64,000 bases of DNA from assembly GCF_039538765.1 (NCBI RefSeq), contig NZ_BAABCJ010000006.1:186001-250000 (forward strand). The letters are read 5' to 3'. A program made the position numbers and the translations under genes. The notes below the pieces were generated by a model, which did not search any database, was not told the origin of the DNA, and saw nothing but the letters and a program-made list of their open reading frames with translations. Source of the stretch: Zhihengliuella alba. Lineage in GTDB: Bacteria; Actinomycetota; Actinomycetes; Actinomycetales; Micrococcaceae. Numbering within the stretch: the stretch's first letter is position 1; each line of letters begins with the position of its first letter. Positions 17,211 through 25,607 of this stretch are shown piece by piece.

Positions 17211-18445
17211 GCACCCCCGGATTCAACACCACGGCCATCCACGCCGGCCAGGAGCCGGACCCGCTGACCGGCGCGGTCATCCCGCCGATCTACCAGACCT
17301 CCACGTTCGTGCAGGACGGCATCAACGTGCTGCGCGCCGGCCACGAGTACTCGCGCGGCTCCAACCCGACCCGGGACGGCTTCCAGACCCAGCTCGCCGC
17401 CCTCGAGGGCGGGGCCGCCGGGTTCGCCTTCGCCTCCGGACTGGCCGCCGAGGACGCGCTGCTGCGCGGGGTGCTCCGGCCCGGCGACCACATCGTGCTC
17501 GGCGGCGACGGCTACGGCGGCACCAACCGGCTGGTCAACCACCTGCTGGGCCCGTGGGGCGTCACCAACACCGCCGTGGACATCACGGACCTCGGCGCCG
17601 TCGCCGCCGCGGTGCAGCCCGGGCGGACCGCGGTGCTCTGGCTGGAGACGCCGTCCAACCCGCTGCTGTCCATCGCGGACGTCGCCGGGTGGGCGCGGGT
17701 CGCGCACGCCGCGGACGCCCTGCTCATCGTCGACAACACGTTCGCCTCGCCCTACCTGCAGCGGCCGCTGGCGCTCGGCGCGGACGTGGTGGTCCACTCG
17801 ACCACCAAGTACATCGGCGGGCACTCGGACGTCCTCGGCGGCGCCGTCGTCGTCCGCGACGGGCAGTTCCGCGGCAGGGCGCTGGCGGAGACGGTTGGCT
17901 ACCAGCAGTTCGCCGGTGGCGCCGTCGCCGGGCCCCAGGACTCGTACCTGGCCGCGCGCGGGTTGAAGACCCTCGGGCTGCGCATGGAGCGGCACGGGGC
18001 CAACGCGCTGCGCGTGGCCCGGTGGGCGCAGGAGCAGCCCGGCGTGGAGCAGGTGCTGTACCCGGGGCTGGAGGACCATCCGGGGCATGCGCTGGCGGCG
18101 CAGCAGATGGACGGCTTCGGCGGCATCGTCTCGCTGCGGCTCGGGAGCGAGGCGGCGGCGCGCGCGTTCGCGGAGTCCACCCGGCTGTTCGGCCTCTCGG
18201 TCAGTCTCGGCGGGGTCGAGTCGCTCGTCTGCTACTGCTCCGAGATGACGCACGCCTCCGTGCGCGGCACCGAGCTGGCCGTGCCCACGGACCTGGTCCG
18301 GCTCTCCGTGGGCGTCGAGGACGTGGACGATCTGATCGAGGACCTCGGCCAGGCGCTGGACTGCTCGCGAGAGGCCGGCCGGGCCGCCGCGCGGCAGTCG
18401 GCCGCTGCACCCGCGGGCCATGAGACGGTGACCGCGGGCGTCTAG
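17207..18445 (+). CDS. metB: Cystathionine gamma-synthase-like PLP enzyme
   Basis: The 412-residue protein is a second Cys/Met-metabolism PLP enzyme. The lysine motif is STTKYIGGHSDVLGG and the tail region reads FGLSVSLGGVESLVCYCSEMTHAS, as in cystathionine gamma-synthases and lyases. The most likely reaction is O-acyl- or O-succinylhomoserine plus cysteine to cystathionine. A gamma-lyase role cannot be excluded from sequence. The start is GTG 17207, preceded by AGGAAGGA and overlapping the metY stop (GTGA). With metY it offers both direct sulfhydrylation and transsulfuration from one transcript. Confidence 0.82.
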   Translation: MSTPGFNTTAIHAGQEPDPLTGAVIPPIYQTSTFVQDGINVLRAGHEYSRGSNPTRDGFQTQLAALEGGAAGFAFASGLAAEDALLRGVLRPGDHIVLGGDGYGGTNRLVNHLLGPWGVTNTAVDITDLGAVAAAVQPGRTAVLWLETPSNPLLSIADVAGWARVAHAADALLIVDNTFASPYLQRPLALGADVVVHSTTKYIGGHSDVLGGAVVVRDGQFRGRALAETVGYQQFAGGAVAGPQDSYLAARGLKTLGLRMERHGANALRVARWAQEQPGVEQVLYPGLEDHPGHALAAQQMDGFGGIVSLRLGSEAAARAFAESTRLFGLSVSLGGVESLVCYCSEMTHASVRGTELAVPTDLVRLSVGVEDVDDLIEDLGQALDCSREAGRAAARQSAAAPAGHETVTAGV

Positions 18446-18465
18446 CGGCCACCCGGGAAGACGGA

Positions 18466-18501
18466 ACGGCGGGCGTCCACCGAATGGTGGGCGCCCGCCG
18501 T
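18466..18501. terminator. Strong hairpin between metB and pstB
   Basis: A 16-bp stem (18466-18481 with 18486-18501, one G-U pair, GAAT loop) follows metB. It lies between convergent genes. A second stem CCGCCCCG (18545-18552) with CGGGGCGG (18562-18569) lies closer to pstB and would serve the minus strand. Confidence 0.75.
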
Positions 18502-18583
18502 CGATCCCCCTCAAGATCCCCGGAAGATTCCCCCTTCCGGGCCCCCGCCCCGTCCGTTCGTCGGGGCGGAAACTCAGTGCGGC

Positions 18584-19363
18584 TCAGCCGAAGCGGCCGG
18601 AGACGTAGTCCTCCGTGGCCTTCTCGCGCGGCGTGCTGAAGATCGTGGACGTCTCCGCGTATTCGATCAGCTTGCCCGGCTTGCCGGTGCCGGCGATGTT
18701 GAAGAACGCCGTCTTGTCGGAGACGCGCGCGGCCTGCTGCATGTTGTGCGTGACGATGACGACCGTGTACTGGTCCTTCATCTCGTTGATGAGGTCCTCG
18801 ATCGCCAGGGTGGAGATCGGGTCCAGCGCGGAGCACGGCTCGTCCATGAGGATCACGTCCGGCTCCACCGCGATGCTGCGGGCGATGCAGAGGCGCTGCT
18901 GCTGACCGCCGGAGAGGCCCGAGCCCGGCTTCTCCAGGCGGTCCTTGACCTCGTTCCAGAGGTTGGCGCCGCGGAGGGACTTCTCCACGATCGTGTCCGC
19001 GTCGCCCTTGGAGATCCGCTTGCCGTTCAGGCGGATGCCCGCCAGCACGTTGTCCCGGATGGACATGGTGGGGAACGGGTTGGGGCGCTGGAAGACCATG
19101 CCGATGGTCGAGCGGACGGAGACGGGGTCCACGCCGGGAGCGTAGATGTCGTCTCCGTCCAGGAGGAGCTTGCCCTCCACCCGGGCGCCCGGGATGACCT
19201 CGTGCATGCGGTTCAGCGTCCGCAGGAAGGTGGTCTTGCCGCAGCCGGACGGGCCGATGAAGGCCGTCACGGACTTGGGCTCGATGGAGATGTTCACGCC
19301 CTCCACAGCGAGGAACTTGCTGTAGTAGACGTTGAAGTCGATGGCGTCGATGCGCTTGGACAT
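18584..19363 (-). CDS. pstB: Phosphate ABC transporter ATP-binding protein
   Basis: The 259-residue ATPase shows the PstB pattern: IDAIDFNVYYSKFLAVEGVN, Walker A GPSGCGKTT, TLNRMHEVIPGA, signature LSGGQQQR and Walker B VILMDEPCSALDP. The switch region is VIVTHNMQQAARVSD. It powers high-affinity phosphate uptake. It is the last gene of pstSCAB, 31 bp after pstA, with a terminator hairpin downstream. Confidence 0.97.
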   Translation of the reverse strand: MSKRIDAIDFNVYYSKFLAVEGVNISIEPKSVTAFIGPSGCGKTTFLRTLNRMHEVIPGARVEGKLLLDGDDIYAPGVDPVSVRSTIGMVFQRPNPFPTMSIRDNVLAGIRLNGKRISKGDADTIVEKSLRGANLWNEVKDRLEKPGSGLSGGQQQRLCIARSIAVEPDVILMDEPCSALDPISTLAIEDLINEMKDQYTVVIVTHNMQQAARVSDKTAFFNIAGTGKPGKLIEYAETSTIFSTPREKATEDYVSGRFG

Positions 19364-19394
19364 GTGGTTCCTTCGTGAAAAGTCTCGAGGGGGC

Positions 19395-20519
19395 TCAGCG
19401 GCCGGTCTTCTTGGGCGCGAACGCCTTGGCGATGAAGCGTGCGGTGAGGTTCAGGAGCATGACGATGATGATCAGCACCAGGGCCGCGGCCCAGGCGCGC
19501 TGCTCCGAGGCGTCCGGGGCGGCCGGGGCCGTCGGGAACATCATCTGCCGGTAGATGTATACCGGCAGGGACATCATCCAGTCCTTGGCCAGGTTCCAGT
19601 TGGTGCTCACCGCGACGCCGGCCGTGACCAGGATCGGGGCGGTCTCGCCGATGACGCGGGCGATCGCCAGGGTGACACCGGAGGCGATACCGGAGATCGC
19701 CGTGGGGATGACGACCTTCAGGATGGTCCGCCACTTGCGCACGCCGAGGGCGTAGGACGCCTCGCGGAGCTCGTTGGGGACCACCCGGAGCATCTCCTCG
19801 GTGGAGCGGACGACGACGGGGATCATCAGCACGGACAGGGCGATCACGGCCGTGAAGCCCATGACGTTGTCGCCCGGGCCGACCAGCGTGAGCATGAGGC
19901 CGGCCGCGAAGAGGCCCGCGACGATCGACGGGATGCCGGTCATGACGTCCACGAAGAACGTGATGGCCCGGGAGAACGTCCCGCCGCGGCTGTACTCCAC
20001 CAGGTAGATGGAGGTCAGCAGACCGATCGGGACGGAGATGGCGGTGGCCCCCAGCGTCATGACGAGCGAGCCGATGAGCGCGTGCTTGACGCCGCCCAGG
20101 ATCGCCGTGCCGTCCTCGACGGAGGCCTGGTCGACCGCGCCGGTGATGCCGGTCATGTCCGAGGCCAGGAAGCCCGGGGCCAGCAGGCCCGGCAGGCCGA
20201 TGGACAGGACCGTCCAGACCACGGAGATCAGCGGCAGCAGGGCGACCAGGAAAGCGCCCACCACCAGGTTGGTCCAGAGCTGGTCGGTGGCCTTGCGCCC
20301 GTTCTCCATGATCCGCGTGACCGCGTAGTTGGAGACGACGTAGAAGATGGCGGTCAGGACCGCCCAGCCGGCGACGTTGAAGCCGAGGACGGCCATGATG
20401 GCCGAGGCGACGATGAGCGAGCCGGCGAGGCAGGCGATCCAGGTCCAGCGCGGCTTGCGCCCCTGGATCAGCTTGGACTTGCCGATGTTCTCGCGGTTCT
20501 CCTGCAGTACCTGTGTCAT
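19395..20519 (-). CDS. pstA: Phosphate ABC transporter permease PstA
   Basis: The 374-residue membrane protein has a hydrophilic N-terminus of about 25 residues and then about seven hydrophobic stretches. The permease signature includes VVPNELREASYALGVRKWRTILKVVIPTA and ARVIGETAPIL, typical of PstA. The ATG at 20519 overlaps the pstC stop by one base (TGATG). The frame is open upstream, but only as an overlap with pstC. It forms the transmembrane channel with PstC. Confidence 0.95.
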   Translation of the reverse strand: MTQVLQENRENIGKSKLIQGRKPRWTWIACLAGSLIVASAIMAVLGFNVAGWAVLTAIFYVVSNYAVTRIMENGRKATDQLWTNLVVGAFLVALLPLISVVWTVLSIGLPGLLAPGFLASDMTGITGAVDQASVEDGTAILGGVKHALIGSLVMTLGATAISVPIGLLTSIYLVEYSRGGTFSRAITFFVDVMTGIPSIVAGLFAAGLMLTLVGPGDNVMGFTAVIALSVLMIPVVVRSTEEMLRVVPNELREASYALGVRKWRTILKVVIPTAISGIASGVTLAIARVIGETAPILVTAGVAVSTNWNLAKDWMMSLPVYIYRQMMFPTAPAAPDASEQRAWAAALVLIIIVMLLNLTARFIAKAFAPKKTGR

Positions 20520-21469
20520 CAGTTGGCCCCCGAGAATTCCTTGTGGCGGCTGACGATCCAGCGCGCGATCATGTTGACGGCCAGCGTAATGACGAAGAGG
20601 ACCAGGCCCGCCGCGATCAGCTCGTGCTGGCGCATTCCGAACGCCTCGGGGAAGTTCAGGGCGATCTCCGACGGGATCGTCTGGTTTCCGACGTTGATGA
20701 TGTTGGCCGAGAGCGCGCCGGGCGAGAGGACCAGCGTGACGGCCATGGTCTCGCCGAGGGCGCGGCCGAGGCCGAGCATGATGGCCGAGACGATGCCGGC
20801 GCGGGCGAACGGCAGGACGGACATCTTGATCATCTCCCAGCGGGTCGCGCCGAGCGCGAGCGCCGCCTCCTCGTGGAGCTTGGGGGTCTGGACGAAGATC
20901 TCGCGGCACAGGCTGGTGATGATCGGCAGGATCATCACGGCCAGCACCACCGAGGCGGTGAAGAGGGTGCGCCCGGTCTGCGAGTAGCCGCCGGCGAACA
21001 GCGGGATCCAGCCGGCGTTCTCGGCGAGCCAGGCGTAGATCGGGACCAGCTGCGGGCCGAGGAAGGCCATGCCCCAGGCGCCGTAGACCACCGACGGGAT
21101 GGCCGCCAGGAGGTCGATCACGTAGCCGAAGGCCTGGCTGACGCGCTTGGGGGCGTAGTGGGAGATGAAGAGCGCGACGCCGATGGCGACGGGCGTGGCG
21201 ATCACCAGTGCGATCGCGGAGGCGATCACGGTGCCGATCATCATCGGCCAGACGTAGGACCAGAAGCTGGTCTTGCCGTGGCTCAGCTCGCCCTCGCCGG
21301 CGGTGAGCGCGGGGATCGACTCGACCACCAGGTAGAGGGCGACGAACGCCAGGATGGCGAGGATGACGATGCCCGCCGTGAGCGCGGTGCCGGAGAAGAT
21401 CTTGTCTCCGGCCCGCCCGGCCGCCGACTTGGGGTCGTGCAGCCCGGATGAGGGGGAAGTGACTGTCAC
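20519..21469 (-). CDS. pstC: Phosphate ABC transporter permease PstC
   Basis: The 316-residue protein has the PstC signatures GTVIASAIALVIATPVAIG and ALGATRWEMIKMSVLPFARAG, then GRALGETMAV. The start is placed at GTG 21469 because GAAGGAC lies just upstream and the product then begins TVTSPSSGL. An ATG at 21508 in the same frame is a weaker alternative that would add 13 residues. It is separated from pstS by 152 bp holding a strong hairpin. Confidence 0.93.
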   Translation of the reverse strand: MTVTSPSSGLHDPKSAAGRAGDKIFSGTALTAGIVILAILAFVALYLVVESIPALTAGEGELSHGKTSFWSYVWPMMIGTVIASAIALVIATPVAIGVALFISHYAPKRVSQAFGYVIDLLAAIPSVVYGAWGMAFLGPQLVPIYAWLAENAGWIPLFAGGYSQTGRTLFTASVVLAVMILPIITSLCREIFVQTPKLHEEAALALGATRWEMIKMSVLPFARAGIVSAIMLGLGRALGETMAVTLVLSPGALSANIINVGNQTIPSEIALNFPEAFGMRQHELIAAGLVLFVITLAVNMIARWIVSRHKEFSGAN

Positions 21470-21546
21470 AAGTGTCCTTCGAACGGTAGGAGTGACACGG
21501 ACTCGCACACGGCCGGAGCCGCGCGCTTCTCTGCTCTACGCGCGGC

Positions 21547-21584
21547 CGTGGTCCCCGCCGCGGGGGATCGCTGCGGGGACCACG
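21547..21584. terminator. Hairpin between pstS and pstC
   Basis: CGTGGTCCCCGC (21547-21558) pairs perfectly with GCGGGGACCACG (21573-21584). It lies just after the pstS stop on the minus strand. It probably attenuates or stabilises the transcript so that the binding protein is made in excess over the membrane subunits. Confidence 0.6.
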
Positions 21585-21621
21585 ACCTGGGTGCGCGTGA
21601 GCGGCGCGATTCAGTTAGAGC

Positions 21622-22737
21622 TTAGCCCTGAACGCCGATGCCGCCGATGGACTCGAGCGCGCGCTCGCGGAGGGACTCGGAGAGCGGGGCGTTGCCCGCG
21701 GAGCCCTCGGCCGTGGTCTGGCCGTCCTCGGAGACGACGTACTCGGCGAAGGCCTTCACCAGGTCGGCGGTCTCCTGGTCCTGGTAGGCGTTGCAGTAGA
21801 TGTGGTAGGAGACCAGGACGATCGGGTAGGTGCCGGCCGCGGTGGTGTTGCGGTCCAGCTCGACGGCCATGTCGTTCTCCGCGGCGCCCTCGACCGGGTT
21901 CGCGTTCTCGACGGCCTTGGCAGCGGCCTCGGCGGAGTACGGGACGTACTCCTCGCCGACCTTCACGGCCACGGTCCCGAGGGAGCCGACGGCGGAGGCG
22001 TCGGCGTAGGTGATCGCACCGTCGGTGCTGGAGACGAGGCCCACGACGCCGGCCGTGCCCTGCGCGTTGTCCGCGACGATCTCCTGCGGCCAGTCCTCGA
22101 CGACGTCGTAGGTCCAGTTCTCCGGGGCCGCGGCGGTCAGGTAGTCGGTGAAGTTCTCGGTGGTGCCCGAGGAGTCCGAGCGGTGGACCACGGTGATCGG
22201 GGTCTCGGGGAGCTCGGCGTCCGGGTTCTGCTCGGCGATCTCCGGGGCGTTCCAGGCGGTGATCTTGCCGGCGAAGATGCCGGCGATGGTCTCCGCGTCC
22301 AGGTTCAGCGTGTCCACGCCCTCCAGGTTGAACGCGACGGCGACCGGGGAGATGTAGGCCGGGATGTGGAAGGCGCCGTCCGGGCCGCAGACCTCCTTGG
22401 AGCTCTCCAGCTCCTCGGCGTCCATGGCGGCGTCGGAGCCGGCGAAGGAGTACTGGCCGGCCAGGAAGCCCTCGCGGCCCGAGCCGGAGCCGACCGGGTT
22501 GTACTGGACGGTGGCCTCGGGGGCCACGGACGAGAAGCCGTCCGTCCAGGCCGTCATCGCTGCCTCCTGCGAGGACGCGCCGCCGCCGGAGAGCGTGCCG
22601 GTCACCTCGGACGCCGCGCCGCCACCGGCCGAGCCGGAGGCCTCGGTGGTCGGGTTGTTGGAGCCACCGCAGGCCGTCAGGGCGACGGCGGCGACGGAAA
22701 GGACGGCTGCGGACTGAGCGAAGTGGAGCTTCTTCAC
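21622..22737 (-). CDS. pstS: Phosphate-binding lipoprotein PstS
   Basis: The 371-residue protein has a signal peptide with lipobox LTACGG (Cys23). A Ser/Gly-rich linker follows, then the phosphate-binding fold beginning VTGTLSGGGASSQ. HRSDSSGTTENFTDYL is a classic PstS phosphate-contact segment. It is an extracellular, lipid-anchored receptor for the PstCAB channel. The GTG start at 22737 is preceded by AAGGGGA. A PHO-box-like direct repeat lies upstream at 22818-22839. Confidence 0.96.
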   Translation of the reverse strand: MKKLHFAQSAAVLSVAAVALTACGGSNNPTTEASGSAGGGAASEVTGTLSGGGASSQEAAMTAWTDGFSSVAPEATVQYNPVGSGSGREGFLAGQYSFAGSDAAMDAEELESSKEVCGPDGAFHIPAYISPVAVAFNLEGVDTLNLDAETIAGIFAGKITAWNAPEIAEQNPDAELPETPITVVHRSDSSGTTENFTDYLTAAAPENWTYDVVEDWPQEIVADNAQGTAGVVGLVSSTDGAITYADASAVGSLGTVAVKVGEEYVPYSAEAAAKAVENANPVEGAAENDMAVELDRNTTAAGTYPIVLVSYHIYCNAYQDQETADLVKAFAEYVVSEDGQTTAEGSAGNAPLSESLRERALESIGGIGVQG

Positions 22738-22784
22738 GTGTTTCCCCTTGTACGTTCGTACGTTCTGGATCAGGACCAGTCTCG

Positions 22785-22790
22785 AAACTA
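22785..22790 (-). promoter_or_regulatory. Candidate -10 of the pst promoter
   Basis: On the minus strand TAGTTT lies about 28 nt downstream of the PHO-box repeat and about 48 nt before the pstS start. An inverted repeat GTACG-TT-CGTAC (22750-22761) lies in the resulting leader. Confidence 0.4.
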
Positions 22791-22817
22791 GGCGGGACAG
22801 GTAAAGGGCCCGGCCGT

Positions 22818-22839
22818 TAAAGGTGAACGGCAGGTTAAC
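22818..22839 (-). promoter_or_regulatory. PHO box (PhoP-binding direct repeats)
   Basis: Reading the minus strand, GTTAACCTGCC is followed directly by GTTCACCTTTA. These are two 11-nt repeats matching the actinobacterial PHO-box form built on GTTCACC. They lie about 80-100 nt upstream of the pstS start. They predict PhoP-dependent induction of the pst operon in phosphate starvation. Confidence 0.75.
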
Positions 22840-22913
22840 GGCGCTCGTAGCTTCGACTATTTGCGGCGAGCATCACACGAAGTGAGGCCAGCATCACATG
22901 AAAGACTGGTCCC

Positions 22914-24107
22914 ATGGAAGGGGACGCTCCGGCACGCAGCGGCGGCACAGCTCGAAGGGCCGGCACGGGTCAGGGCGGCGCACAGACCGGCACGGCCCTG
23001 GGCCGCGCGCGCGGCTTCATGGCGAGCCGCAGCCGCGTCGGCGCCCTGCGCGTGAGGTCCTCGCTCTGGAAGATCGTCCAGATCACGTTCTGCTCGGTCG
23101 CCGCCTACTGGGTGGCGGAGCAGCTGCTCGGCCACTCCGCGCCGCTGTTCGCGGCGACGAGCGCCATGATCGCGCTCGGCTTCGGCCACGGCACCCACCT
23201 GCGGCGCACCGTCGAGGTCGCCGCCGGCTGCACGCTCGGCATTCTCATCGGGGACCTGCTGCTGGCGCTGGTGGGCACGGGCATCCTGCAGGCGGCCGCC
23301 GTCGTGGCGGTGTCCCTGATCATCGCCCGGTTCCTGGACAGCGGCACCATCTTCAGCACCCAGCTGGGCCTGCAGTCCCTGCTGGTGGTGCTCCTGCCCG
23401 CCCCGGAGGGCGGGGTGTTCACCCGCAGCATCGACGCCCTGGTGGGAGGCGTCATCGCGCTCCTCGTCGTCGTGCTCACGCCCCGCAATCCCCGGCTCGA
23501 GCCGGCCGACCGGCTGCGGGAGGTGATCGAGGACCTCGCCGGCGTCCTCCGGGAGAGCGCGACGGCGGTCCGTGGGCTCGACGCGACGGCGGCGTGGCAC
23601 GCCCTGGTGCAGGCCAGGGCCACGCAGAAGAACATCGACGATCTCCCGACCATGCTGCGCGGGGCCAACGAGATCGCCACGATGGCCCCGGCCTACCGGG
23701 GCCAGCGCGCCGAGCTGCGGCGACTCAAGCGCGTCGCCGACCAGGTGGACCTGGGCGTGCGCAGCTCTCGCGTGATCGCCCGCCGGCTGGCCAGCGCGAT
23801 CACGCACGGCTCCGTCGACGAGGCCGACGCGGACGCCCTGTCCACCTATCTGGACTCGCTGGCGGACGCCATGCTGCACCTGCGCCGGTCGGTGACGGAG
23901 CCGACGACGTCCGGGCGGACGAGCGCCGAGTACCTCGCCCGGCAGGAGCTGGCCGAGTGCGCGTCCCGCCTGGACCCGGCGGAGTTCGGCGTGACGGGCC
24001 TGGAGTGCCAGTCGCTCATCATGATGCTGCGCCCCCTGACGGTGGACCTGCTGATCGGCGCCGGCGCCGAGCGCGAGGAGGCGGTCGGCTACCTGCCGCG
24101 GCTGTGA
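22914..24107 (+). CDS. FUSC-family membrane protein
   Basis: The 397-residue protein starts with about 35 disordered residues. About six hydrophobic segments follow (roughly residues 50-190), including SAPLFAATSAMIALGFGHGTHLRRTVEVAAGCTLGILIGD. That is the pattern of FUSC/aromatic-acid exporter-like proteins. A long cytoplasmic helical region makes up the rest. Function may be efflux of small organic anions, but the substrate is unknown. ATG 22914 has only a weak GAAAG upstream; an internal ATG at 23019 is possible. It is divergent from pstS and ends 52 bp before radA. Confidence 0.7.
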   Translation: MEGDAPARSGGTARRAGTGQGGAQTGTALGRARGFMASRSRVGALRVRSSLWKIVQITFCSVAAYWVAEQLLGHSAPLFAATSAMIALGFGHGTHLRRTVEVAAGCTLGILIGDLLLALVGTGILQAAAVVAVSLIIARFLDSGTIFSTQLGLQSLLVVLLPAPEGGVFTRSIDALVGGVIALLVVVLTPRNPRLEPADRLREVIEDLAGVLRESATAVRGLDATAAWHALVQARATQKNIDDLPTMLRGANEIATMAPAYRGQRAELRRLKRVADQVDLGVRSSRVIARRLASAITHGSVDEADADALSTYLDSLADAMLHLRRSVTEPTTSGRTSAEYLARQELAECASRLDPAEFGVTGLECQSLIMMLRPLTVDLLIGAGAEREEAVGYLPRL

Positions 24108-24159
24108 CCCTGTGGACCCAGCACCATGCTGCGGGTGCGGGCCGATAGAGTCGGTGACC

Positions 24160-25539
24160 GTGCCAACCAAGTCGACAACGCGCAGCAAGAGCCCCGGCTA
24201 CCGGTGCGCCGAATGCGGGTGGACCACCGTCAAGTGGGCCGGCCGCTGCGGCGAGTGCCAGGCGTGGGGAACGGTCGCGGAGATCGGGCAGGTCGCCGCC
24301 CGGACCCAGGCCTCCAGCGTCAGCCAGCCCGCGCCCGTCATCACGGACGTGGACGCCAGCGCGGCCACCTACCGCCCCACCGGCGTCGGAGAGCTGGACC
24401 GCGTGCTCGGCGGCGGCCTGGTCCCGGGCGCGGTGATCCTGCTCGCGGGCGAGCCCGGCGTTGGCAAGTCCACGCTGCTGCTGGACGTCGCCGCCCGCAC
24501 CGCGCGGAACGGGCAGACGGTCCTGTACGTCACGGGCGAGGAGTCGGCGGCGCAGGTGCGGCTGCGCGCGGACCGGATCGACGCCCTGGCCGAGACCCTC
24601 CACCTCACGGCGGAGACGGACCTGGGCATGGCCCTGGGGCAGGTCGAGCGGATCGCCCCGGACCTGCTGATCGTCGACTCCGTGCAGACGCTCTCCTCGG
24701 CGGAGGTCGAGGGCAGCGCCGGCGGCGTCACCCAGGTGCGCGAGGTCGCGTCCTCACTCATCAACGCCGCGAAGAAACGGAACATGACGGCCATCCTGGT
24801 GGGCCACGTGACCAAGGAGGGCTCCATCGCGGGGCCCCGGCTGCTCGAGCACCTGGTGGACGTGGTCTGCCAGTTCGACGGCGAGCGCCACTCGAGGCTG
24901 CGGCTGATGCGGGCCGCGAAGAACCGGTACGGCCCCACGGACGAAGTCGGCTGCTTCGACCTGACCGAGACGGGCATCGAGGGACTCGCCGATCCCAGCC
25001 GCCTGTTCGTGACGCCGACGAAGGACCCGGTCTCCGGCACGTGCATCACCGTGACCATCGAGGGCCGGCGGCCCCTGCTGGCCGAGGTGCAGGCGCTCGT
25101 GGCCCGGAGCGCCACGTCTCAGCCGCGGCGGGCGACCAGCGGCCTGGACTCCGCCCGGACCGCCATGATCCTCGCGGTGCTCGCCGCGCGCGCGAAGATG
25201 GACCTCACCGGCATGGACACGTACGTGGCCACCGTCGGGGGCGTCCGGCTGGCCGAACCCGCCGTCGACCTGGCCACGGCCCTCGCGATCGCGAGCGCGG
25301 TGCTGGAGCGGCCGCTGCCGCCGCAGCTCGTGGCGTACGGCGAGGTGGGCCTCGCCGGGGAGGTCCGGCAAGTCCCGGAGATCACCCGGCGCATCAACGA
25401 GGCCGAGCGCCTGGGGTTCCGCTACGCCGTCGTCCCCGCGAGCCCCAACGGGCCGGGCACGCTGCCCAACGGGTTCCGGGTGCGCGAGGTCGGCACGCTC
25501 AGCGAGGCGCTGGAGGCGGTCTTCCCGAACCTCGGGTGA
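24160..25539 (+). CDS. radA: DNA repair protein RadA/Sms
   Basis: The 459-residue protein has an N-terminal zinc finger (C-x2-C-x10-C-x2-C, RCAECG to CGECQ). Then come Walker A GEPGVGKST, the RadA-specific KNRYG motif near residue 265 and a C-terminal Lon-protease-like domain. It helps process recombination intermediates and drives branch migration. The GTG at 24160 is favoured because TAGAGT (24146-24151) lies 8 nt upstream, fitting a leaderless start. GTG at 24112 or 24154 would only add non-conserved residues. disA follows in the same direction, a common pairing. Confidence 0.92.
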   Translation: MPTKSTTRSKSPGYRCAECGWTTVKWAGRCGECQAWGTVAEIGQVAARTQASSVSQPAPVITDVDASAATYRPTGVGELDRVLGGGLVPGAVILLAGEPGVGKSTLLLDVAARTARNGQTVLYVTGEESAAQVRLRADRIDALAETLHLTAETDLGMALGQVERIAPDLLIVDSVQTLSSAEVEGSAGGVTQVREVASSLINAAKKRNMTAILVGHVTKEGSIAGPRLLEHLVDVVCQFDGERHSRLRLMRAAKNRYGPTDEVGCFDLTETGIEGLADPSRLFVTPTKDPVSGTCITVTIEGRRPLLAEVQALVARSATSQPRRATSGLDSARTAMILAVLAARAKMDLTGMDTYVATVGGVRLAEPAVDLATALAIASAVLERPLPPQLVAYGEVGLAGEVRQVPEITRRINEAERLGFRYAVVPASPNGPGTLPNGFRVREVGTLSEALEAVFPNLG

Positions 25540-25570
25540 CGCGGGCGCGTCCACGGCCGGGACTCCCGCC

Positions 25571-25576
25571 TAGAAT
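25571..25576 (+). promoter_or_regulatory. Candidate -10 for disA
   Basis: TAGAAT lies 32 nt before the disA start, in the short gap after radA. It is close to the actinobacterial TANNNT consensus. No clear -35 was seen. disA may therefore have its own promoter besides readthrough from radA. Confidence 0.4.
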
Positions 25577-25607
25577 CGAGGGCAAGGACCGGCCGGAGGG
25601 GTTTGCC

